From IMG/VR virus record IMGVR_UViG_3300032116_001642, positions 1 to 20,205 of that record: DNA of 20,205 nt, one strand, 5' to 3'. The position numbers and the translations under genes are program-made. Source of the stretch: a virus. Under the pieces are notes generated by a model that did not search any database, was not told the origin of the DNA, and was given only the letters and a program-made list of their open reading frames with translations. Below, piece after piece: positions 11,729 to 19,759 of the stretch. Position 1 is the stretch's first letter. Each line of letters opens with the position of its first letter.

Positions 11729-11763
11729 TTTATTTGTAGGGGGTGAATATTCTGGATTTTTGC

Positions 11764-11794
11764 GCCCGGAGCCGAAAAGGCTGCCGGGCTTTTT
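11764..11794 (+). terminator. Intrinsic terminator before the packaging genes
   Basis: GCCCGG-AGCC, loop GAAAA, GGCT, one bulged G, CCGGGC, then TTTTT. The 10-bp GC-rich stem followed by five Ts is a typical rho-independent terminator. It ends the 11073-11728 unit. The ATG of the HNH gene begins two bases after the T-tract. Confidence 0.85.
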
Positions 11795-11795
11795 C

Positions 11796-12104
11796 ATGCC
11801 CGATCCGTATTACCAAACCCCAGCCTGGAAAGCCCTGCGGTCCGCTGCGCTACGGCGTGACGGGTTCCAATGTGTGATTGAGGGCTGCGATGCCCGCGCC
11901 GTGGTGGTGGACCATATCAAGCAACGCGATGCAGGCGGCGCCGATGCGCTGCCTAACCTGCGCAGCCTATGCCAGCGGCACCACAACATGCGCCCGCGCC
12001 TGTTTCAGGGCCGCGTGGCGGGTTGCGACGCCGATGGCTGGCCTATCCCGCCCCAGGCGCCCAAGCCCGGCCAGAAGCCTCGCTTCGGGCGCGCGAAGGG
12101 GTAG
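11796..12104 (+). CDS. HNH homing-type endonuclease of the packaging module
   Basis: 102 aa from ATG 11796; an upstream TTG frame runs through the terminator and is unlikely. Core: WKALRSAALRRDGFQC (11-26), C31, VVVDHIKQRDAGGADALPNL (D39/H40, N54), LCQRHHN (C59, H62, H63, N64), a complete HNH motif with the zinc-type cysteines. HNH proteins beside terminase genes assist DNA cleavage in packaging in HK97-type phages. The ATG lacks a clear ribosome site because the terminator stem lies directly in front, so expression needs read-through or an unseen start. Confidence 0.87.
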   Translation: MPDPYYQTPAWKALRSAALRRDGFQCVIEGCDARAVVVDHIKQRDAGGADALPNLRSLCQRHHNMRPRLFQGRVAGCDADGWPIPPQAPKPGQKPRFGRAKG

Positions 12105-12190
12105 GGGGGGGCAAAATCTCTGGGCTGGGGGCGGTCACCGAATATGGGGGCCTCCGCGCACAGCGCCGCGAAATGGAGACCGGGGGTCGA

Positions 12191-13507
12191 ATGACTGTTG
12201 AATGGCCGGCAGACAAGGTAGAGCGGCGCCCGATTGATGCGCTGATCCCTTACGCCAGGAACGCCCGCACGCATTCCGAGGAACAGGTGGCGCAGATTGC
12301 CGCCTCGATCCGCGAGTGGGGCTGGACCGTGCCGGTGCTGGTGGATGAGGCCGGCGGCATTATTGCTGGCCATGGGCGCGTTATGGCGGCGCGTAAGCTT
12401 GGCCTGGCAGAAGTGCCGGTGATGGTTGCGGCGGGCTGGTCTGAGGCGCAGCGCCGGGCTTATGTGCTGGCGGATAACAAGCTGGCGCTGAATTCCGGGT
12501 GGGATACCGCCATGCTGGCCGAGGAATTGAAGGGGCTGGCCGATCTAGGTTTCGATGCTGGGCTGACGGGCTTCTCGGCGGATGAATTAGCTGGGCTGCT
12601 TGCGGACTCAACGGAGGGCCTGACTGACCCGGACGATGTGCCGGAGGCGCCTGCCGATCCGGTTAGCGTCCTGGGCGATGTGTGGTTGCTGGGTCGGCAT
12701 CGGATTGTCTGCGGCGACTGTACTGATCCGCTTGTGGTGGACAAGGCGCTGGCCGGCGTAAAGCCGCACCTCATGGTGACCGATCCGCCGTATGGGGTGA
12801 AATACGACCCGAAGTGGCGCCTGGAGGCTGGCGTGGGCTCATCTGGGGCGGCCACCGGCAAAGTGCTGAACGACGACCGGGCCGATTGGCGCGAGGCGTG
12901 GGCGCTGTTTCCTGGGGCCGTGGCGTATGTGTGGCACGCGGGCACGTTTGCCGGCGCGGTTGCGGAAAGCCTGGCCGCTTGCAAATTCAAGGTCCGCGCG
13001 CAGATCGTGTGGGTGAAGACCCGCCACGTCCTTTCGCGCGGGCATTACCATCACCAGCACGAACCTTGCTTTTACGGCGTGCGCGAGGGGCAAGATGAAA
13101 GTTGGCATTTTGTTCCTCAGCATGAGGTGGCGGTCTATTCGGTGAAGGATGGCAAAACCGGCGAATGGAACGGCGGGCGGAAGCAGTCGACAGTCTGGTT
13201 CATTGAACACCTCAAATCCGGCACCGGCCACGGCACACAAAAGCCGGTCGAGTGCATGAAGCGCCCCATCGAAAACAACAGCAGCCCCGGCCAGGCGGTT
13301 TATGAGCCGTTTTCGGGTTCGGGCACGACCATTATTGCGGCAGAAATGACAGGTCGCTCATGTCACGCCATTGAGTTAAACCCAGCCTATGTGGATGTCG
13401 CCATCAAGCGGTGGCAGGACTTCACTGGCCAGCAGGCCACGCTAGAAAGCGATGGCCGCACCTATGCAGAACTTGAGGCTGAGCGCATCGGCAAGAAGGC
13501 AGCATGA
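12191..13507 (+). CDS. ParB-domain / beta-class N6-adenine DNA methyltransferase fusion
   Basis: 438 aa. The N-terminal ParB-type domain (about 10-105) includes IDALIPYARNARTHSEEQVA, GIIAGHGRVMAARKLGL and YVLADNKLALNSGW. The C-terminal methyltransferase has catalytic TDPPYG (197-202) before the SAM-binding FSGSGTT (374-380), the motif order of beta-class enzymes, the class that also contains CcrM. It methylates adenine N6 (or cytosine N4) in a target that cannot be inferred. No restriction partner is seen. ATG 12191 was chosen because the longer frame back to 11969 overlaps the HNH gene. It lies 87 bp after HNH and overlaps TerS by 4 nt, so it is expressed with the packaging genes. Confidence 0.9.
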   Translation: MTVEWPADKVERRPIDALIPYARNARTHSEEQVAQIAASIREWGWTVPVLVDEAGGIIAGHGRVMAARKLGLAEVPVMVAAGWSEAQRRAYVLADNKLALNSGWDTAMLAEELKGLADLGFDAGLTGFSADELAGLLADSTEGLTDPDDVPEAPADPVSVLGDVWLLGRHRIVCGDCTDPLVVDKALAGVKPHLMVTDPPYGVKYDPKWRLEAGVGSSGAATGKVLNDDRADWREAWALFPGAVAYVWHAGTFAGAVAESLAACKFKVRAQIVWVKTRHVLSRGHYHHQHEPCFYGVREGQDESWHFVPQHEVAVYSVKDGKTGEWNGGRKQSTVWFIEHLKSGTGHGTQKPVECMKRPIENNSSPGQAVYEPFSGSGTTIIAAEMTGRSCHAIELNPAYVDVAIKRWQDFTGQQATLESDGRTYAELEAERIGKKAA

Positions 13508-13992
13508 CTGCCGGCCGCAAGCCTAAGCCGACGCACCTCAAGCTAGTCACCGGCAACCCCGGCAAGCGGGCGCTTCCGAAGGCTGAAGCTAAGACGGCGC
13601 CCGCGCTACCTTCGCCGCCGCCGCACTTGGCGGACGAGGCCAAGGTGGAATGGGGCCGGGTGTCTGAGGAACTTTACAAAATCGGCTTGCTGTCCGGTGT
13701 GGATCGGGCCGCGCTTGCCGCCTATTGCCAGGCCTATGCGCGCTGGGTGCAGGCGGAGCGCGCGATAGCCGAAATGGCGAAGCGGGATCAGTTGACCGGC
13801 GGCTTGATGATTAAGACCACGAACGGAAATGCAATTCAGAACCCGCTTGTCGGCACGGCGAACAAGGCCGCGACTGACATGGTGCGCTTCGCCGCAGAAT
13901 TTGGGATGACGCCAAGTGCCAGGAGCCGGATTAACGCCACGCCGCCCGGCGAAGGCGCCGAAGACCCCGCCGCCCGGTTCTTTACCGGATGA
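13504..13992 (+). CDS. Terminase small subunit, P27 family
   Basis: 162 aa. The N-terminus has the family opening GRKPKPTHLKLVTGNPGKRA (4-23). The middle is helical (LADEAKVEWGRVSEELYKIG, AAYCQAYARWVQAERAIAEM). The end has the P27 hallmark QNPLVGTANKAATDMVRFAA and EFGMTPSARSRI. It binds the phage DNA packaging site and feeds DNA to the large subunit. It overlaps the methyltransferase stop (ATGA) and the large subunit frame by 77 nt. Confidence 0.93.
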   Translation: MTAGRKPKPTHLKLVTGNPGKRALPKAEAKTAPALPSPPPHLADEAKVEWGRVSEELYKIGLLSGVDRAALAAYCQAYARWVQAERAIAEMAKRDQLTGGLMIKTTNGNAIQNPLVGTANKAATDMVRFAAEFGMTPSARSRINATPPGEGAEDPAARFFTG

Positions 13993-15742
13993 AGCAACCG
14001 CCTGGGCAAAGGACGTCACCGCCCGCCGCATAGTAGCCGGGCCGCATGTGCGGAACGCCTGCAAGCGGCACTTGGCAGACCTAAAAGGCGCCAAGGCGCG
14101 CGGCCTGACTTGGGATGTGGACGCGGCAAACCGCGCCATTGCGTTTTTTGAGGTGGTGCTAAGGCTAAACGGTGGCCAGTTTGAGGGCCGCCCGTTCAAG
14201 CTTCACGCATCGCAGAAATTCATCGTTGGCAGCCTGTTCGGCTGGCGCCGGAAGGATGGCAGCCGCCGCTATCGGCGGGCCTATATCGAGATCGCCAAGG
14301 GCAACGGCAAGTCGCCTTTGATGGCAGGCGTCGGCATGTATTGCCTGACGGCGGACGGCGAAGATAGAGCAGAGGTTTACGCGGCGGCGTCAAAAAAGGA
14401 CCAGGCGATGGTCCTATTTCGGGACGCGGTTGCGATGTTTCAGCAGTCGCCCGCGCTATCGGGACGGCTGACGCCTTCCGGGGGCAACCCGGTTTGGAAT
14501 TTGGCGGACTTAAAGACGGGCAGCTTTTTTCGCCCGATTTCTTCCGATGACGGGCAGTCTGGCCCGCGCCCCTCATGCGCCCTGTGCGACGAGGTGCATG
14601 AGCATCGCAACGGCACGATGATAGAAATGCTGGAGCGCGGCTTTAAATGGCGCCGGCAACCGTTGCTCATTATGGCGACCAATTCCGGCTCTGACCGGCA
14701 AAGCGTATGCTGGCAAGAGCATCAGCACGCTGTGCGGGTGGCAGCCGGAACGCGGGAACCTGACGAAGCGTTTACCTTCGTCGGGGAAGTGATTGACGAT
14801 GAGTCCTTCAGTTTTGTTTGCGCTTTGGACCCCGGCGACGATCCGCTTGAAGACCCGGCCTGTTGGGTGAAGGCAAACCCGCTGCTAGGCGTTACGGTGC
14901 AGGAAGATTACCTGGCCGGCGTAGTGCGGCAGGCTAAGGCTATCCCTGGCAAGCTGAACAACATTCTGCGGCTGCATTTCTGCCATTGGACGGACAGCGA
15001 AACGGCGTGGATGTCTCGCCCCGCGCTTGAGGCGGTGCTGAGCGAGTTTGAGCCCGAGGTTGAGCATACCGGCGAACGGGTTTTCTGCGGGTTGGATTTG
15101 TCTGCCACGCAGGACTTGACCGCGCTGGCCTTTGTTGTGCCGACCGGCTTTGTGGACATGCCGGCCGAGGATGGCACCACGGCGCGCTTGCCGACCTTTG
15201 ATGCTTGGGTCGAGGCTTGGACGCCTGGCGATACGCTTGCCGAGCGCGCGCTACGGGACAACGTGCCCTATGACTTGTGGGTCAAGGACGGCTTTCTGAA
15301 TGCCGCGCCTGGCCGGATGGTGCGCTTTGATTTTGTTGCCGCGCGTTTGGCTGAATTGGTCGGCCTCTATGAAATCGCGGCGGTTGGATACGACAGCTAC
15401 GGCTTCAAAAAGCACTTCGAGCCGGAGCTTGATGCGCTTGGTGTGACGCTGCCCGTGGTGGAGCATCCGCAAGGCGGCAAAAAGAAGGGCGCTCAGGGCT
15501 TGTGGATGCCCGGCTCCAAGCTGGTGCTGGAGCAACTCATTCTGGAGAAGCGGATACGGTTGCGCCGTTCGCCCGTGCTGATTTCAGCCATGATGAGCGC
15601 CAGCACGGAAAATGACCCGTTCGGCAATTCATGGTTTTCCAAGCGGCGGGCCGTGAACCGCATTGACGCATTGATTGCGTTGGCAATGGCAGTAGGAGCC
15701 GCGACATCACAAGCTGATGGCGGCAAATCATTTTGGGAATAG
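13916..15742 (+). CDS. Terminase large subunit
   Basis: 608 aa from GTG 13916. This is the only plausible in-frame start before the conserved PDEATAWAKDVTARRIVAGP (24-43), so it overlaps TerS by 77 nt. ATPase motor: Walker A-type IAKGNGKSPL (126-135), Walker B CALCDEVHEH with D225/E226, coupling motif LLIMATNSGS. Nuclease domain: FCGLDLSATQDLTALAFVVP, AVGYDSYGFKK and the C-terminal RIDALIALAMA, supplying the acidic metal ligands. It translocates DNA into the prohead and cuts concatemers. Length and motifs fit the HK97-type TerL family. An SD (AGGAGG) for the portal overlaps its stop. Confidence 0.95.
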   Translation: MPGAGLTPRRPAKAPKTPPPGSLPDEATAWAKDVTARRIVAGPHVRNACKRHLADLKGAKARGLTWDVDAANRAIAFFEVVLRLNGGQFEGRPFKLHASQKFIVGSLFGWRRKDGSRRYRRAYIEIAKGNGKSPLMAGVGMYCLTADGEDRAEVYAAASKKDQAMVLFRDAVAMFQQSPALSGRLTPSGGNPVWNLADLKTGSFFRPISSDDGQSGPRPSCALCDEVHEHRNGTMIEMLERGFKWRRQPLLIMATNSGSDRQSVCWQEHQHAVRVAAGTREPDEAFTFVGEVIDDESFSFVCALDPGDDPLEDPACWVKANPLLGVTVQEDYLAGVVRQAKAIPGKLNNILRLHFCHWTDSETAWMSRPALEAVLSEFEPEVEHTGERVFCGLDLSATQDLTALAFVVPTGFVDMPAEDGTTARLPTFDAWVEAWTPGDTLAERALRDNVPYDLWVKDGFLNAAPGRMVRFDFVAARLAELVGLYEIAAVGYDSYGFKKHFEPELDALGVTLPVVEHPQGGKKKGAQGLWMPGSKLVLEQLILEKRIRLRRSPVLISAMMSASTENDPFGNSWFSKRRAVNRIDALIALAMAVGAATSQADGGKSFWE

Positions 15743-15750
15743 GAGGCGGG

Positions 15751-16947
15751 ATGCCCTTCTGGTCGCGCCTCTTTGGGCGAAAAACACTCGAACAGCTTCC
15801 ACCTTTCGCGCGCTGGCCTGAAAGCAAAGCCGGTGTGGACATCAACACCACAACCGCGCTTGGCGCCGCGACGATTATGGCTTGCACGCGCGCTATTGCG
15901 GAAGGCGTAGCGCAGACTGAAATCAAGTTTCACCGGCAGTCGGGCGGGAAAGAGCGCATTTTCGACCATCCGCTTTTGCCGATCCTGACGCGGCGCCCAA
16001 ACCCTTGGCAGACTAGCTTCGAGTTTCGGGAAACGCTGCTTTTTCATTTGGTTCTTTGCGGAAATGCTTTTGTCTTTGTCAATCGGGTGCGCGGTCAAGT
16101 GGTGGAATTGATACCGATTGAGCCTGGCAAGGTTTGGGTGCAGCGTAACCCTGACATGACAATGACTTACACCGTCACCTTTGAAGACGGGCGCGCGGCA
16201 AACTTGACCGCCGCAGATATTTGGCACTTGCGCGGGCCGTCCTGGAATAGCTGGATGGGCCTTGAGGCTATCAAGGTGGCGCGTGACGCCATCGGCCTGA
16301 GCATCGCGCTGGAAACCTCGCACGCGCGCTTGCACAAGAATGGACTGCAACCTTCCGGCATGTATACGATGGAAGGAACGATGAATGAAGAACAATACAA
16401 GCGGCTTCGCGCGTATTTGGCGCAGCATTATGCCGGACCAGACAATGCCGGGATGCCTTTGATTTTGGATCGCAGCGCAAAATGGGTTCAGCAAACCATG
16501 ACTGGCGTAGATTCGCAGCATCTTGAAACCCGCAAGCACCAGATCGAGGAAATCTGCCGTCACATGCGCGTCATTCCCTTGATGGTGCAGCACAGCGACA
16601 AGACGGCAACCTATGCCAGCGCCGAGCAGATGTTCATAGCGCATGTGGTTCACACTATCGCGCCATGGGCGACGCGCTTTGAACAATCTGCCGAGGCTAA
16701 CCTATTGGCGCCAGGTGAAGACGTGGACATTCGCTTCAACCTGAAAAGCCTAATGCGCGGCGCGGCAAAGGATCGTGCCGAATACTACGCGAAGGCGCTT
16801 GGTAGCGGCGGATCACCGGCCTGGATGACACAGAATGAAGTGCGAGAAGATGATGGACTTGACGCCATCGAAGGCGCGGACGCCTTGCCACAACCCGCAA
16901 ACATGACCACGCCCGCAAGTGTGGAGAGTAGCAATGCAGCGACTTGA
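15751..16947 (+). CDS. HK97-type portal protein
   Basis: 398 aa from ATG 15751, preceded by AGGAGGCGGG. Family features: MPFWSRLFGRK, ALGAATIMACTRAIAEGVAQ, HPLLPILTRRPNPWQTSFEF, LLFHLVLCGNAFVFVNRVRG, ELIPIEPGKVWVQRN, and the ERICRHMRV-type region EEICRHMRVIPLMVQH. It forms the dodecameric ring at the capsid vertex through which DNA passes. Standard length. Follows TerL by 8 nt and overlaps the protease start by 14 nt. Confidence 0.94.
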   Translation: MPFWSRLFGRKTLEQLPPFARWPESKAGVDINTTTALGAATIMACTRAIAEGVAQTEIKFHRQSGGKERIFDHPLLPILTRRPNPWQTSFEFRETLLFHLVLCGNAFVFVNRVRGQVVELIPIEPGKVWVQRNPDMTMTYTVTFEDGRAANLTAADIWHLRGPSWNSWMGLEAIKVARDAIGLSIALETSHARLHKNGLQPSGMYTMEGTMNEEQYKRLRAYLAQHYAGPDNAGMPLILDRSAKWVQQTMTGVDSQHLETRKHQIEEICRHMRVIPLMVQHSDKTATYASAEQMFIAHVVHTIAPWATRFEQSAEANLLAPGEDVDIRFNLKSLMRGAAKDRAEYYAKALGSGGSPAWMTQNEVREDDGLDAIEGADALPQPANMTTPASVESSNAAT

Positions 16948-17593
16948 ATTTGCTCTTGATGTTAAAAGTCTCGGCGAAGACGGCATTTTTGAAGGCTATG
17001 CCTCAGTCTTTGGAAACCGTGACGAAGGCGGCGACATTGTAGAGCGTGGCGCCTTTGCGCGCACGCTGCGCGAGCGTGGCGCAAAGGGTGTGAAGATGCT
17101 TGCCGACCATGATCCTACCAAGCGCATCGGCGTGTGGGAAGAGATGGCGGAGGATGATCGCGGCTTGCGCGTGCGCGGGCGGCTGCTGACTGAAAAGAAC
17201 ATCGGGCGCGAGGCGCATATTGACTTGAAGGCGGGCGCGCTTGACGGCCTGTCTATCGGATACCGGGTGAAGTCTGACGCGTATGATGGCCGGCGCCGGG
17301 CGCGGCTGCTGAAGGACTTGGACCTGTTGGAAGTTTCGCTGGTGTCGTTCCCGATGAACGAAGCGGCGCGCGTGACGGCGGTTAAATCGCTTTCAGTGGA
17401 TGAAATTCGAGAGATTGAGGACTCCCTTCGTGACGAAGGGCAGCTTTCGGCGGCACAGTCCAAGCGGGCTGTCGCGATCCTCAAGAAATGGCTTCAGCGT
17501 GACGCTGAAGTGCCGAACACGACGCCTCGTGACGAGGTGGTCGCGGCTGAACTGGCGGAAATGATCCGCCGGAACATCGCAACCTTCTCATAA
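16934..17593 (+). CDS. HK97-type prohead protease
   Basis: 219 aa from ATG 16934 (GGAGA about 8 nt upstream; an upstream GTG at 16919 is also in frame). Serine protease fold of family S78: FEGYASVFGNRDEGGDIV (19-36), catalytic H59 in LADHDPTKRIG, catalytic S107 in GALDGLSIGYRV, and LLEVSLVSFPMNEAARV. It digests the scaffold domain of the capsid protein during prohead maturation. The C-terminal 60 residues are helical and charged, as in relatives. Directly followed by the capsid gene (10-nt gap). Confidence 0.94.
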   Translation: MQRLEFALDVKSLGEDGIFEGYASVFGNRDEGGDIVERGAFARTLRERGAKGVKMLADHDPTKRIGVWEEMAEDDRGLRVRGRLLTEKNIGREAHIDLKAGALDGLSIGYRVKSDAYDGRRRARLLKDLDLLEVSLVSFPMNEAARVTAVKSLSVDEIREIEDSLRDEGQLSAAQSKRAVAILKKWLQRDAEVPNTTPRDEVVAAELAEMIRRNIATFS

Positions 17594-17603
17594 GGCAATC
17601 AAA

Positions 17604-18905
17604 ATGGATATGGAAATCAAGTCCCTGCTTGAAGAACAGGGCAAAGCCTTTGTCGCGTTTAAGGCAAGCGTGGATCAGCAGATCAACGAATTGCAGAAAG
17701 GCGCGGCGGACGCTGTGACCAGCGAAAAGATTGGTCGCATCAATGACGCGCTTGACAGGCTCGGCGATGAAATCAAAGCTGCCGCCAAGCGCTCTGATGA
17801 AATCGAAGCCAAGGCCAATCGCTTGGCTTTGAGCGGCGGCGCGGCTACGGAAGTCGAAACCAAGGCGGCTGTCGAGTTCGCTCGTCAGACTGGCCGGCAG
17901 GTCACTGTTGACGATATGCGCGGCTACAAGTCTGCTCTGTTCGGCATGAATGGCCCGCTTCGCAAGGCTCGCCCGGACGAAGCCGAAACCAAAGCGCTGT
18001 CCGTCGGGTCTGATCCTGACGGCGGCTATCTGGTGACGCCTGACACTACGGGCCGCATTGTGACCCGCATTTACGAAACCAGCCCAATGCGCCAAGTCTC
18101 GTCGGTCATGTCCATCGGCACCGACGCTGTGGAAGGCTTGAACGACCTTGGCGAAAATGGTTTTGCTTGGGTCGGCGAAACCAGCGCCCGGACTGAAAAC
18201 CTGACGGCGCAACTCGGCAAGTGGGCCATTCAGGTTCATGAAGCCGTGTCCGTTGTTTCTGCCACTCAGAAGGTGCTGGAAGACGGGCGCCTTGATCTGG
18301 AAGCCTGGCTGTCCGCCAAAAGCGCCGACCGCATTGCGCGCGGCGAAAATGCGGCTTTCGTGAACGGCGATGGTGTCAGCAAGCCTCGCGGCTTGGTGTC
18401 CTACCCGACCGCCGCGACGGTTGACGCTTCCCGCGCTTGGGGCACGTTTGAACACATCAACACAGGCGCTTCTGGCGCGTTCCGCACGCGCTCGGGCGAT
18501 ACCAACCCGGTCGATGACTTGGTAAACGTGGTTTATGCGCTGAAGTCCGGTTTCCGCAACAACGCGCAATGGATGACGTCGCGCGCCGTGTTGCGCGAGG
18601 CGCGCAAGCTGAAGGATGGCCAAGGCAATTTCATCTGGCAGCCTGCGGCGGTTGCGGGCCAGCCTTCCGCGCTTCTTGGCTTCAATGTGGTTGAAGCGGA
18701 AGACATGCCGGCGCTGGGGGCAAATAGCCTCTCCATGGCCTTCGGTGACTTCCGCGAGGCTTACCTGATCGTGGACCGGATTGGCCTCTCGGTGCTTCGT
18801 GATCCGTACACCGCATACCCGTATGTGTTCTTCAAGTTCCGCAAGCGGGTCGGCGGCGGCGCCATCAATTTCGAAGCGGTGAAATTCGTTCGCTTCGGCA
18901 CCTGA
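17604..18905 (+). CDS. HK97-type major capsid protein
   Basis: 433 aa. Residues 1 to about 130 are a coiled-coil-rich delta/scaffold domain (SLLEEQGKAFVAFKASVDQQ, RINDALDRLGDEIKAAAKRS), removed by the protease. Mature protein probably starts near K130-ALSVGSDPDGGYLVTPD (130-147), the usual cleavage region. The HK97 fold follows, with typical SAFVNGDG-like AAFVNGDGVSKPRGLV, WMTSRAVLREARKLKDGQGN, LLGFNVVEAEDMP and AYLIVDRIGLSVLRDPYTAY. It builds the icosahedral shell. It is followed by an intercistronic hairpin. Confidence 0.96.
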   Translation: MDMEIKSLLEEQGKAFVAFKASVDQQINELQKGAADAVTSEKIGRINDALDRLGDEIKAAAKRSDEIEAKANRLALSGGAATEVETKAAVEFARQTGRQVTVDDMRGYKSALFGMNGPLRKARPDEAETKALSVGSDPDGGYLVTPDTTGRIVTRIYETSPMRQVSSVMSIGTDAVEGLNDLGENGFAWVGETSARTENLTAQLGKWAIQVHEAVSVVSATQKVLEDGRLDLEAWLSAKSADRIARGENAAFVNGDGVSKPRGLVSYPTAATVDASRAWGTFEHINTGASGAFRTRSGDTNPVDDLVNVVYALKSGFRNNAQWMTSRAVLREARKLKDGQGNFIWQPAAVAGQPSALLGFNVVEAEDMPALGANSLSMAFGDFREAYLIVDRIGLSVLRDPYTAYPYVFFKFRKRVGGGAINFEAVKFVRFGT

Positions 18906-18912
18906 TCAATCT

Positions 18913-18938
18913 GAGGCGGGCATTGCGCCCGCCTCTTT
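18913..18938 (+). terminator. Intercistronic hairpin after the capsid gene
   Basis: GAGGCGGGC, loop ATTGC, GCCCGCCTC (perfect 9-bp stem), then only TTT. It is strong as a hairpin but weak as a terminator. It more likely attenuates or stabilises the 3' end of the abundant capsid message while allowing read-through. Confidence 0.6.
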
Positions 18939-18968
18939 CCCCACATTCGGAAGAAAAGGAAACCTTCC

Positions 18969-19400
18969 ATGTATCGCGATCTTCACGATAACCTTTCGAC
19001 TGCGCTGCTTGTCGCGCCGCAGACTGCGACTGCTGACATTACGCCGATAAGCGTTGACCTTCTCGGCTTTGGCGCCGCGATGGTGCTGCTTTACATCGGC
19101 ATCGGTGGCATCACCTTCACCACCACGAACAAGATTGAGTTTATTCTCGAACACAGCAACGACAATTCCACCTGGAATGCCGTCGCTCAAGCTGACGTGC
19201 TTGGTCCGACTGTGGCGGCTGGCGGGATTGTTCGCTCGCTGGTTGCTGCAAAGGCGGCTGCTGATATTCAGGAAATTAGCTACATCGGCGGGCGTCGTTA
19301 TATTCGCCTGACGCCTGATTTCAGTGGCACACATGGCACGGGCACGCCGCTGACCGCATTTGTGGTTCGCGGTATGCCGGAACAAATGCCGGCTGCCTAA
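18969..19400 (+). CDS. Unknown head-region protein
   Basis: 143 aa with a good AAGGA site about 10 nt before the ATG. Features: MYRDLHDNLSTALLVAPQTA, then VDLLGFGAAMVLLYIGIGGI (hydrophobic but likely beta), IEFILEHSNDNSTWNAVAQA, and a C-terminal ISYIGGRRYIRLTPDFSG. The strand-rich pattern and the location between capsid and lysis/tail genes match small structural proteins common in alphaproteobacterial phages. Possibly a head decoration or connector protein; not assigned. Confidence 0.75.
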   Translation: MYRDLHDNLSTALLVAPQTATADITPISVDLLGFGAAMVLLYIGIGGITFTTTNKIEFILEHSNDNSTWNAVAQADVLGPTVAAGGIVRSLVAAKAAADIQEISYIGGRRYIRLTPDFSGTHGTGTPLTAFVVRGMPEQMPAA

Positions 19401-19409
19401 TGACTTGAC

Positions 19410-19433
19410 GGGCCGCGTGGCAACGCGCGGCCC
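19410..19433 (+). terminator. Intercistronic hairpin after the head-region gene
   Basis: GGGCCGCG, loop TGGCAACG, CGCGGCCC (8-bp stem), followed by a pyrimidine-rich TTCCTTCTTTC. Similar in style to the hairpin after the capsid gene. Probably partial termination or mRNA 3'-end stabilisation. Confidence 0.5.
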
Positions 19434-19456
19434 TTCCTTCTTTCAAGGCGGCGCCA

Positions 19457-19759
19457 ATGTCTGAAGATTCTCTTGGCTTTATCGCAAAAATGGCAGCGGC
19501 GGCGGTCAGTTTTGGTGCTGGCTTCCGGGTGGCCTTTGCAGCGCACGCGGGCAAGCGTGGCTGGCACTTGGCATTAGAGGCTGTTGTGGGCGGCGCTCTT
19601 GGCATTATCGCCGCCGCTGGCGCTGTCTGGTTTGACCCCGGCTTGAAAGCAGATTCCTGGGCAATCTTTATCACAAGCGGCTGCGCTGGTTTGGCCGGCG
19701 CCATGGGGACGCGCGGGCTGGATTTATTGACTGAATGGCTTTCCCGGAAAGCTAAGTAA
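19457..19759 (+). CDS. Holin-like membrane protein (probable)
   Basis: 100 aa with three hydrophobic segments: about 8-29 (amphipathic, FIAKMAAAAVSFGAGFRVAF), 41-58 (EAVVGGALGIIAAAGAVW) and 67-84 (SWAIFITSGCAGLAGAMG). It ends GTRGLDLLTEWLSRKAK. The ending and helix pattern resemble LydA-type phage holins, which make membrane holes to release endolysin. Small size and a charged C-terminus fit. No endolysin is visible in the window. A structural membrane protein is the alternative. Confidence 0.6.
   Translation: MSEDSLGFIAKMAAAAVSFGAGFRVAFAAHAGKRGWHLALEAVVGGALGIIAAAGAVWFDPGLKADSWAIFITSGCAGLAGAMGTRGLDLLTEWLSRKAK

Noticed and set aside
11714-11742. TTGACA at 11714-11719 as a late promoter
   Set aside because: The sequence 16-18 bp downstream (TAGGGG) is a poor -10, the hexamer codes for the end of the HTH gene, and the terminator follows at once.
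15493-16686. 397-codon minus-strand frame opposite the TerL end and portal
   Set aside because: Covers two certain genes on the other strand, has no ribosome site or family motif, and arises from GC-rich codon bias.
17481-18623. 380-codon minus-strand frame opposite the protease and capsid genes
   Set aside because: Antisense shadow of the capsid gene; low-complexity protein with no recognisable motif.
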